This document shows positions 1-5,629 of a stretch of 8,684 bases of DNA, in pieces. A program made the translations under genes and the position numbers. Every line of letters begins with the position of its first letter. The stretch's first letter is position 1. The notes beneath the pieces were generated by a model that ran no database searches, was not told the DNA's origin, and worked only from the letters and a program-made list of their open reading frames with translations. The stretch is from Trueperaceae bacterium (GTDB lineage: Bacteria > Deinococcota > Deinococci > Deinococcales > Trueperaceae), in the NCBI GenBank assembly GCA_029210865.1, contig JARGGE010000099.1, positions 1-8,684 of the forward strand, read 5' to 3'.

Positions 1-723
1 AGCGCCCCCCCGCGCCGCGAGCGCGCAGCGGACGCCCTGCGGCCGATCGCCGTCCGCACCGGCTGGAACGCCCACGCCGAGGGCTCCGCGAGCGTGACCT
101 GGGGGCGGACCGAGGTGCTCGCGACCGTGACGGTCGCGCCCTCGCTGCCCCCGCACCTGCGCGGCCGTGGGTACCGCGGCGGCTGGTTGAACGCCGAGTA
201 CGCCATGCTGCCGCGCGCCACGCGCGAGCGCACGCCCCGCGAACGCGGCAGCGTGCGCGGCCGCACGCAGGAGATCCAGCGCCTGCTCGGGCGCGCGCTG
301 CGCGCCACGGTCGACCTGAGCGCGTTCCCGGGCAGCACCCTCGTGGTGGACTGCGACGTCGTCCAGGCGGACGGCGGCACCCGCTGCGCCGCCATCGTCG
401 CGGCCTACGCGGCCCTGCACCAGCTCGCCGACCGCCAGGTCTTCGCCGGCAAGCTCGACGAGTGGCCGCTGCGCCACGAGCTCGCCGCCGTCTCCGTGGG
501 GTTGGTGGGCGGCGAGGTGCGCCTCGACCTCGATCACGACGAGGACGCCGCCGCGAGCGTCGACCTCGCGGTCGTCGGCACCGCCTCGGGCGCCATCGTG
601 GAGGTCCACGGCGGCGGGGAGGGGGCTCCGATCGAGGCCGAGGCCTACGTGCGCCTGGTCGCCGTGGGCCTCGCCGGCGTCGCCGACGTCCTCGCCGCCG
701 CCCGACCGGGGTGGTCGGCGTGA
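1..723 (+). CDS. rph: Ribonuclease PH (5' end cut by window)
   Basis: Phosphorolytic 3'-5' exoribonuclease that trims the 3' ends of tRNA precursors, using phosphate and releasing nucleoside diphosphates; cytosolic and usually a hexameric ring. The frame is open from base 1, and the first visible residues lead into DALRPI and HAEGS, which lie close to the N-terminus of the family, so only a few codons should be missing; 240 residues are visible against a usual 238-245. Visible motifs are RTQEIQRL (residues 88-95), the phosphate-site stretch DCDVVQADGGTR (117-128, with R128) and the two metal-binding aspartates in EDAAASVD (D182, D188). A mild oddity is GGGEGAPI where the family usually has GTAEGAPF. 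The stop overlaps the rdgB start by four bases, a pairing seen in many bacteria and consistent with joint RNA and nucleotide quality control. Identification is firm; the exact start is outside the window. Confidence 0.96.
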   Translation, partial: SAPPRRERAADALRPIAVRTGWNAHAEGSASVTWGRTEVLATVTVAPSLPPHLRGRGYRGGWLNAEYAMLPRATRERTPRERGSVRGRTQEIQRLLGRALRATVDLSAFPGSTLVVDCDVVQADGGTRCAAIVAAYAALHQLADRQVFAGKLDEWPLRHELAAVSVGLVGGEVRLDLDHDEDAAASVDLAVVGTASGAIVEVHGGGEGAPIEAEAYVRLVAVGLAGVADVLAAARPGWSA

Positions 724-1346
724 CCCGCACGCCGCGAAGCCGCTGGGTCCTCGCGACCGGCAACGCTGGCAAGGTGCGCGAGTTCGCGGCGGCGCTCGGC
801 CCGGCCGGCATCGCCCTCGCGGCCGCCGGCGACCTCGGGCTGCGCGCCTTCCCGCCCGAGACCGGCGCCACCTACGAGGAGAACGCGCTGCTCAAGGCCG
901 GCTTCGCCGCGTCGAAGCTGGGGCGCGTCGCCGTCGCGGACGACAGCGGGCTCGAGGTCGACGCGCTCGGAGGGGCCCCGGGCGTCTGGTCGGCGCGCTT
1001 CGGCGGGCCCGGCCTGACCGACGGCGAGCGGGTGGCGCACCTGCTGCAGCGCCTGAAGCGCGTTCCCGTCGGGCAGCGCGAGGCGCGTTTCGTCTCGGTG
1101 GTCGTGGTGGCGGCCCCCGACGGCGCGGTGGCCACCTTCCGAGGCACGTGCGAGGGCTCGATCCTGTTCGGACCGCGCGGCGACGACGGGTTCGGGTACG
1201 ACCCCGTCTTCCTCGCGCACGACCTCGGCGTCAGCTTCGGCGAGGCGTCCGTGGCCGACAAGGAGCGCGTGAGCCACCGCGGCCGCGCGCTCGCGGCGCT
1301 GCGCGCTTGGCTCGACGGCGACGAGGCCGGACCCTTTCTCACCTGA
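720..1346 (+). CDS. rdgB: XTP/dITP diphosphatase (non-canonical purine NTP pyrophosphatase, RdgB/HAM1)
   Basis: Cytosolic house-cleaning enzyme that hydrolyses deaminated purine nucleotides (XTP, dITP, ITP) to the monophosphate and pyrophosphate, keeping hypoxanthine and xanthine out of nucleic acids. The product is 208 residues against a usual 195-210. Visible family motifs are ATGNAGK (12-18, nucleotide/triphosphate binding), TYEENALLKA (51-60), the ADDSGLEVDALGGAPGVWSA block (73-92, with the catalytic acid in DDSG), GDDGFGYDPVF (154-164) and SHRGRAL (185-191, base recognition). I chose GTG at 720 because it forms a GTGA overlap with the rph stop and has a purine-rich GGGGTGG about six bases upstream; another in-frame GTG at 711 is possible. 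Translation is probably coupled to rph. The gene ends in a weak hairpin described separately. The loop before SHRGRAL is less conserved than usual but nothing essential is missing. Confidence 0.95.
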   Translation: MTRTPRSRWVLATGNAGKVREFAAALGPAGIALAAAGDLGLRAFPPETGATYEENALLKAGFAASKLGRVAVADDSGLEVDALGGAPGVWSARFGGPGLTDGERVAHLLQRLKRVPVGQREARFVSVVVVAAPDGAVATFRGTCEGSILFGPRGDDGFGYDPVFLAHDLGVSFGEASVADKERVSHRGRALAALRAWLDGDEAGPFLT

Positions 1347-1351
1347 AGGGG
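1332..1351 (+). terminator. Weak stem-loop across the rdgB stop codon
   Basis: CCCTTTC (1332-1338) pairs with GAAGGGG (1345-1351) through seven pairs, one of them G-U, around a six-base loop, TCACCT. The stop codon of rdgB lies in the loop and right arm. G residues rather than a T-tract follow, so it is not a classical intrinsic terminator. It could be a 3'-end stabiliser or an attenuating structure, or chance in GC-rich DNA. Confidence 0.25.
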
Positions 1352-1353
1352 GG

Positions 1354-1361
1354 TGCATACT
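1354..1361 (+). promoter_or_regulatory. Candidate -10 box in the rdgB-TPR gap
   Basis: TG followed by CATACT (1356-1361) is the most -10-like sequence in the 102-base gap between rdgB (stop 1346) and the TPR gene (start 1449); it matches TATAAT at four of six positions. No convincing -35 hexamer lies 16-18 bases upstream. If used, it would leave a leader of roughly 80 bases that contains a five-pair hairpin (CCCCG 1397-1401 with CGGGG 1407-1411). The rest of the gap shows nothing else I can support. The gap length itself, next to overlapping junctions on either side, argues that the TPR-photolyase pair starts its own transcript. Confidence 0.3.
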
Positions 1362-1436
1362 CGGTCCAGAGCGGGCGTGCACGTCGTTCATGCCATCCCC
1401 GCTCCACGGGGCCGGTCGCACGCCCCACCGCCACGC

Positions 1437-1443
1437 AAGGAGG
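1437..1443 (+). promoter_or_regulatory. Strong Shine-Dalgarno for the TPR gene
   Basis: AAGGAGG sits five bases before the ATG at 1449. It decides the start of the TPR protein over in-frame upstream ATG codons, including one at 1353, because translation from 1449 also begins directly with a signal peptide. Confidence 0.8.
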
Positions 1444-1448
1444 CCCTC

Positions 1449-2366
1449 ATGCGCCGCACCCTCACCCGCGCCATCGCCGCGGCCCTGCTCGTCGCCTACG
1501 GATTCGCGTTCGCCCAAGCGTCCCTCCCGGACGCCGCTGCCTCGGCCCTCGCCGAGGGCGAGGCAGCGATGGCGGAAGCCCTGGTCACCTACGAGGCGCA
1601 GTACCCCGACCGACCGCTCTGGCAGCGCGCCTTCGCCGCCGGCCGCCGCGCGGCCTCGCTCGCCCCCGAGCGACTCGAACCCGTGCGCTTCCTGGCCGAG
1701 GCCTACAGCCGCAGCCAGTGGACCGGCCCGGCCTGGACCGCCTGGCAGGACTACCTGGCGCGCGGGGGCGTGCTCGACGACGAAGGACGCGCCCTGGCCG
1801 CCGACGTCGGCGTCCGGCTCGCCTTCGGCCTCTACGAGCAGGGGCGCACGGACGAGGCGCTCGACCGCTACATCGCCGTCACCGAGCTGGCGCCCGACGT
1901 CGCCGAGGCCCACGTGTGGGCGGGCCGGATCCTGATCGAGACCGAGCGACCGGCCCAGGCGATCGCGTACTGGCGCCGCGCGGCGGAGCTCGAGCCCAGC
2001 GACGAACGCGCCGCCTACTTCCTGGCCTTCGCGCAGGAGCAGGCGCGCTGGGGCAGCCGCGCGGTCGACGCCTTCCGCGCCGGCGTGGCGAGCTACGAGC
2101 AGGGGCTGCTGAGCGAGGCGGCCGAACGCTTCGCACGCGCGAGCACCCTCAACCCCGAGTACCCCGAGGCCTGGGCCTGGCTCGGCCGCACCGCCTTCGA
2201 GCGCGGGGCCTTCGAGGACGCCGCGCTCTACTACGCCACCGCCGCCCGGCTGGTGCCCGACGACGACACGTACGCCTACTGGCGCGCCGAGTCGCAGCGC
2301 CGCGCGGCGGGCGAGGCGGCGCCCGCGGTCGAGGGCGACGCCGAGGACGGTGCCGCCGGCGAGTGA
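1449..2366 (+). CDS. Secreted/periplasmic tetratricopeptide-repeat protein
   Basis: Protein of 305 residues with no enzymatic motif, so a protein-interaction scaffold is the most that can be said. Residues 1-22 look like a Sec signal peptide: Arg-rich n-region (MRRTLTR), hydrophobic core (8-21) and an AFA cleavage site before Q23; there is no lipobox cysteine. Helical TPR-like hairpins follow. The clearest units are about 127-150 (EQGRTDEALDRY, then ELAPD), 152-184 (AWRIL-type unit ending AELEPS), 207-236 (EQGLLSEAAERFARA, then LNPE) and 238-270 (AWAWLGRTAFERGAFEDAA, then LVPD), each ending in the typical L-x-P turn. A more divergent region at 30-125 probably holds degenerate repeats. The tail (about 287-305) is acidic and Ala/Gly-rich, likely disordered. 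The start is fixed by an AAGGAGG site. The stop overlaps the photolyase start, so the two are co-translated, although an exported scaffold and a DNA-repair enzyme have no obvious shared job. Deinococcota-like genomes carry many such orphan TPR proteins; specific function is unknown. Confidence 0.88.
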   Translation: MRRTLTRAIAAALLVAYGFAFAQASLPDAAASALAEGEAAMAEALVTYEAQYPDRPLWQRAFAAGRRAASLAPERLEPVRFLAEAYSRSQWTGPAWTAWQDYLARGGVLDDEGRALAADVGVRLAFGLYEQGRTDEALDRYIAVTELAPDVAEAHVWAGRILIETERPAQAIAYWRRAAELEPSDERAAYFLAFAQEQARWGSRAVDAFRAGVASYEQGLLSEAAERFARASTLNPEYPEAWAWLGRTAFERGAFEDAALYYATAARLVPDDDTYAYWRAESQRRAAGEAAPAVEGDAEDGAAGE

Positions 2367-3892
2367 CGGCGCCCCGCCACGTCCTGGTCCTGGGCGACCA
2401 GCTGACGCGCGCGCACGGCCCGCTCGCGGGGGCCGACCCCGCCCGGACGGTCGTCCTGACGGTCGAGTCGGTCGGGCTGGTGCGCGCCACCCGCGCGCGC
2501 GTCCAGAAGGCGGCGCTCTTCTTCGGGGCGCTGCGGCGCTTCGCGGCCGACCTCGAGGCCGACGGCTTCACCGTCGACCACCATCGCCTCGCGCCATCCT
2601 TCGAGGCAGCGATCGCCGCCCACCTCGAGCGCTGGCCCGGCGCGACGCTCGAGGTGATGCGCCCGAACGACCGCGGCGTCGCCGAGGCCCTGCGCGCGGC
2701 CGCGCGCGCGGCGGGCGGCGACGTGCGTGTCGTCCCCAACCCGCTGCGGCTGGTCGACGACGAGGCCTTCGACGCCTGGGCCGCCGGCCGCAAGCGCTGG
2801 GTGATGGAGGACTTCTACCGCTTCGCGCGCGCCCGGCTCGGCTGGCTCATGGACCCCGACGACCCCACCCGCCCCGAAGGCGGGGTGTGGAACCTCGACG
2901 CCCAGAACCGGCGCGTGCCGCCGCGCGGCCACCGCTTCGCGCCGCCGCCCCGCTTCGCGCCGGACGCCGTGCAGGACGAGGTGCTCGACGACGTCGCGCG
3001 CACCTTACCCGACCATCCGGGCCGGCTCCGCCCCTTCGATTGGCCGATCACCCGGGCGCAGGCGCTCACCGCGCTCGATCGCTTCGTCGCCGAGCGGCTG
3101 CCCGGCTTCGGCCCCTATGAAGACGCGCTCGTGCACGGCGAACGCACCCTCGACCACAGCCAGCTGTCGGTGCCGCTCAACCTGGGGCTGCTGCACCCGC
3201 GCGAGGTGCTCGAGGCGGTCGAGCGCGCCTACCGCGAGGGCGACGGCCGGGTGCCGCTCCAGAGCGCGGAGGGCTTCGGTCGCCAGGTGCTCGGCTGGCG
3301 CGAGTACGTGGCGCACGTCGACCGCGTTCGCGGCCCCGAGCTCGAGCGCGCCAACGCGCTCGCCCACCACGCGCCGCTGCCCGACGCCTACGGGACGGGC
3401 GCCACGCGCATGGCCTGCTTCGCGGACGCGTGGGCGAACCTCGACGAGCGCGGCTGGTCGCACCACATCCAACGGCTGATGGTCTTCGGCAACCTCGCGC
3501 TCGGCCTCGGCGTCGACCCCATCGAGCTGACCGCGTGGTTCACGTCCCTGCACGTCGACGCCCAGGACTGGGTCATGGTGCCCAACGTCATGGGCATGAG
3601 CCAGCACGCGGACGGCGGCGGGATGACCACCAAGCCCTACGTCTCGGGCGGCGCCTACCTCAACCGGATGGGCGACCACTGCCGGCGCTGCCCCTTCGAC
3701 CCCGGCAGCCGGATCGGGCCGACGGCCTGCCCCTTCACGGTGGGCTACTGGGACTTCGTCGACCGCCACCAGGAGCGCTTCGCGCGCCACCCGCGCATGG
3801 CGGTGGCGGTGAAGGCCTGGCGGGCGCACGACGCCGCCGAGCAGGCCGCGGTGCGCGCCCGCACGAGCGAACTGCGCGAACGGCTCCCCTGA
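2363..3892 (+). CDS. phrB: FeS-type bacterial cryptochrome/photolyase, probable (6-4) photolyase
   Basis: Light-driven flavoprotein of the FeS-BCP branch of the cryptochrome/photolyase family, whose Agrobacterium PhrB member repairs pyrimidine (6-4) photoproducts with FAD and a lumazine antenna. The 509-residue length is typical. It begins with HVLVLGDQL (6-14) in the antenna Rossmann domain; the C-terminal half is the helical FAD domain, with GWREYV and HHIQRLMVFGN. Cysteines C352, C440, C443 and C456 have exactly the 88/3/13 spacing of the four [4Fe-4S] ligands I recall from PhrB (C350, C438, C441, C454), and H367-H368 align with its active-site H365-H366. RWVMEDFYR and VWNLDAQNRR are further family signatures. 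I chose GTG at 2363 because it forms a GTGA overlap with the TPR stop and places LGDQL at the usual distance from the N-terminus; no good ribosome site precedes it, so coupling by reinitiation is likely. A blue-light receptor role is possible, but the intact histidine pair favours repair. Confidence 0.93.
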   Translation: MTAPRHVLVLGDQLTRAHGPLAGADPARTVVLTVESVGLVRATRARVQKAALFFGALRRFAADLEADGFTVDHHRLAPSFEAAIAAHLERWPGATLEVMRPNDRGVAEALRAAARAAGGDVRVVPNPLRLVDDEAFDAWAAGRKRWVMEDFYRFARARLGWLMDPDDPTRPEGGVWNLDAQNRRVPPRGHRFAPPPRFAPDAVQDEVLDDVARTLPDHPGRLRPFDWPITRAQALTALDRFVAERLPGFGPYEDALVHGERTLDHSQLSVPLNLGLLHPREVLEAVERAYREGDGRVPLQSAEGFGRQVLGWREYVAHVDRVRGPELERANALAHHAPLPDAYGTGATRMACFADAWANLDERGWSHHIQRLMVFGNLALGLGVDPIELTAWFTSLHVDAQDWVMVPNVMGMSQHADGGGMTTKPYVSGGAYLNRMGDHCRRCPFDPGSRIGPTACPFTVGYWDFVDRHQERFARHPRMAVAVKAWRAHDAAEQAAVRARTSELRERLP

Positions 3893-3911
3893 CGGCCGCC
3901 CGGCGGCGTCA
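3890..3911. terminator. Hairpin at convergent gene ends with both stop codons in its stem
   Basis: The photolyase stop (TGA, 3890-3892) and the reverse-strand glpX stop (seen as TCA, 3909-3911) form the base of an inverted repeat. TGACG pairs with CGTCA; then, after one unpaired G, CCGC pairs with GCGG around a three-base CCG loop. This gives nine pairs with one bulge, readable on both strands. There is no T-tract on either side, so termination strength is doubtful. It is the only structure in the 16-base gap and may act as a shared 3'-end block for both transcripts. Confidence 0.4.
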
Positions 3912-4863
3912 GATCTGGATGGTCACGCGCGCGCCGTCGCCCAGCAGGTGGACCGCATCGGAGAAGCGCACGACCCGCGAGCGGTAACCCATCGACACCG
4001 TGTGCGTGCGGGCGCCGTGCTTGAAGAACTTGACGCCGCGCACCAGGTCGCAGTCGGTGATGCCGGTGGCGCTGAAGACGAGGTGCTGACCAGGGGCCAG
4101 ATCGGTGGTGCGGTAGACGCGGTCGACGCTCACGCCCAGGGCGTCGAGGCGCGCGCGCTCGCCGTCGTTCCGCGGCCGGAAGCGGCCCTGGATCTCACCG
4201 CCCAGGCACTTGAGGGCGGCGGCCGAGAGCGAGGCGATGACGTCGCCGTCGCCGATCAGCTTCACCCGCGCGCCGGCGGCCCGCACGTCGCGGATCAACC
4301 CGTCGTGGCGCGGTCGGTCGAGGATGACGATCGTGAGGCCGGTGACGTCGCGGTCGAGCGCCTGCGCGATGCCGGCCAGGTTCGCCGCCACCGGCCAGGT
4401 GAGGTCGACCTTGCCCGCCGCGGGCGGCGGGCACCACCAGCTTCTCCATGTACGTGTCGGGAGCCTGGAAGAGCCCGCCCTTCTCGGACAGCGCGATCAC
4501 CGCGCCCGAGCCCTCGACCATCCGCGCGGTGATGTCGGTGCCCTCGACCGGGTCGACCGCGATGTCGACCGGCCAGGCGTCGGGCCCGCCCTGGCCCACC
4601 TGCTCGCCGATGTAGAGCATCGGCGCCTCGTCGCGCTCTCCCTCGCCGATGACGATCTCGCCGTCGATGTCGAGCTCGTTGAGCACCCGCCGCATGGCGT
4701 CGACGCCGGCCTGGTCGACCAGGTCGGCGTCGCCCTTGCCCGCGACGCGGGCCGCCGCGATCGCCGCCTGCTCGGTGACGCGCACGGTGTCGAGCACCAG
4801 CGCGCGCTCGAAGTCCATCGCGGCGCCGCGGGGCGCCGCCGGGTCGGGCCTGGGTTCGCTCAT
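3909..4863 (-). pseudogene. glpX: Class II fructose-1,6-bisphosphatase, frameshifted and internally deleted
   Basis: The family hydrolyses fructose-1,6-bisphosphate in gluconeogenesis. From ATG 4863 the N-terminal part shows metal and phosphate motifs GEGERDEAPML (73-83) and DIAVDPVEGT (100-109), then APDTYMEKLVVP (134-145). The frame then shifts in the GC run near 4414-4431: removing one C from the CCC seen on the minus strand (4422-4424) restores a family-like reading (AAAAGKVDLTWPVAANLAGI). As written, translation runs 222 residues to a stop at 4195. The second part, readable from about 4412 to 3909, has VILDRPRHD, IGDGDV, AALKCLGGEIQGR and FSATGITD. Between GDGDVIASL and SAAALKCLGG (junction near 4224-4232) about 23 residues present in other members are absent, including the GIGGxPEG substrate loop. 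The usual lysine of GRGDK is Ala here (GKGDADLVD). A second start, ATG 4818 (MDFERALVLDTVRVTE), matches the normal N-terminus better than 4863. Either a young pseudogene or partly an assembly error; the family assignment is certain. Confidence 0.85.
4820..4839 (-). repeat. Perfect inverted repeat just before the internal glpX ATG
   Basis: GCGGCGCC (4820-4827) and GGCGCCGC (4832-4839) are exact reverse complements around a four-base loop, GCGG. On the minus-strand transcript the hairpin ends one base before the ATG at 4818, the start that best fits the family. It could mask that start or simply reflect the Ala/Gly/Arg-coding GC-rich extension. Confidence 0.35.
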
Positions 4864-4869
4864 GGCGCC

Positions 4870-4875
4870 ATCAAA
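4870..4875 (-). promoter_or_regulatory. Possible leaderless-type -10 box for glpX
   Basis: TTTGAT on the minus strand lies six bases before the ATG at 4863 and matches TATAAT at four of six positions; it is the only AT-rich hexamer in the 70-base gap. No -35 hexamer is visible, and no Shine-Dalgarno precedes the ATG. It is weak evidence that glpX had its own promoter rather than being read from the his operon. Confidence 0.2.
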
Positions 4876-4881
4876 GCACGG

Positions 4882-4898
4882 GCGGTGGGCGCCACCGC
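4882..4898 (-). terminator. Candidate terminator after hisIE
   Basis: GCGGTGG (4882-4888) and CCACCGC (4892-4898) form a perfect seven-pair stem with a three-base loop in the gap between hisIE (stop 4934) and glpX (start 4863). On the minus strand the stem is followed after about six bases by a short CTTT. The T-tract is too short and too distant for a strong intrinsic terminator, but position and symmetry fit the end of the his transcript. Confidence 0.4.
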
Positions 4899-4933
4899 GG
4901 ACGGCTGCCCTGGGCCGGACACGGCGCGCGCCC

Positions 4934-5629
4934 TCAGCTCCGCGCCCGATGCCGCCCCTCGAGCACCTGCGCCACCTGGTCGAGGTCGAGGTCGCGCGCG
5001 CGCAGCAGCACGGTCAGGTGGAAGAGCAGGTCGGCGGCCTCGCCGAGCATCTCGTCGTCCTTGCGCTCGAGCGCAGCGACGATCGTCTCCCCCGCCTCTT
5101 CGACCACCTTCTGGGCGACGTAGCCCACCCCTCGCTCGGCGAGCTTGGCCACGTAGGAGCCCTCGGGGCGCTCGGCCCAGCGCTGGTCGACCACGCGCTG
5201 CAGGAGCCCCATGATCGGCCCGATGCCAGCCAGAACGGCGTCGGACGCGTGGGCCGCGACGCCGTCGGAGGCGGTCGCCTGGTCCGCCACGGCCTCCAGC
5301 ACCAGCCGGCGGTAGAAGCACGTCCGCTCACCGGTGTGGCACGCCGGGCCGGCCGGGTCGACGCGGTAGACGAGCGCGTCGCCGTCGCAGTCGAGCCGCA
5401 CCTCCCGCACCCGTTGGACGTGGCCGGAGGTGGCCCCCTTGCGCCAGAGCTCGGCGCGCGAGCGGCTCCAGTAGTGGGCCTCGCCGGTCTCGAGGGTGCG
5501 CGCGAGCGCGAGCTCGTTGGCGTAGGCGACGGTGAGCACGTCTCCCGACGTCGCGTCCTGGGCGACCACCGGCACCAGGCCGGACGCCCCCCACGCCACG
5601 TCGGCGACGCTCGCGCTGGCGTCGGTCAC
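4934..5629 (-). CDS. hisIE: Bifunctional phosphoribosyl-AMP cyclohydrolase / phosphoribosyl-ATP pyrophosphatase
   Basis: Carries out steps two and three of histidine biosynthesis: the HisE part cleaves phosphoribosyl-ATP to phosphoribosyl-AMP and pyrophosphate, and the HisI part opens the adenine ring. At 231 residues it has the usual length of the fused enzyme. The HisI domain (about 15-110) shows LETGEAHYWSRSR (46-58), LWRKGATSG (61-69), the metal site DCDGDAL (80-86) and zinc ligands C81, C97 and C104 in GPACHTG and TCFYR. The HisE domain (about 138-228) shows RPEGSYVAKLAERG (154-167), the metal-binding EEAGE (177-181) and EAADLLFHL (197-205). The linker (112-135) is Ala-rich. I chose GTG at 5629 because it forms a GTGA overlap with the upstream stop and has a strong GGAGG six bases before it. 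It is the last gene of the hisF-PLP enzyme-hisIE unit. All catalytic residues I can check are present. Confidence 0.96.
   Translation of the reverse strand: MTDASASVADVAWGASGLVPVVAQDATSGDVLTVAYANELALARTLETGEAHYWSRSRAELWRKGATSGHVQRVREVRLDCDGDALVYRVDPAGPACHTGERTCFYRRLVLEAVADQATASDGVAAHASDAVLAGIGPIMGLLQRVVDQRWAERPEGSYVAKLAERGVGYVAQKVVEEAGETIVAALERKDDEMLGEAADLLFHLTVLLRARDLDLDQVAQVLEGRHRARS

Noticed and set aside
645..1913. A 422-codon minus-strand open frame opposite rdgB and the TPR gene
   Set aside because: It crosses two well-supported genes and the gap between them, has biased composition and no motif, so it is a shadow.
1148..2362. Extending the photolyase far upstream in its open frame
   Set aside because: The frame is open because of GC content, but the upstream translation is Arg-rich nonsense overlapping rdgB and the TPR gene; the family N-terminus begins right after GTG 2363.
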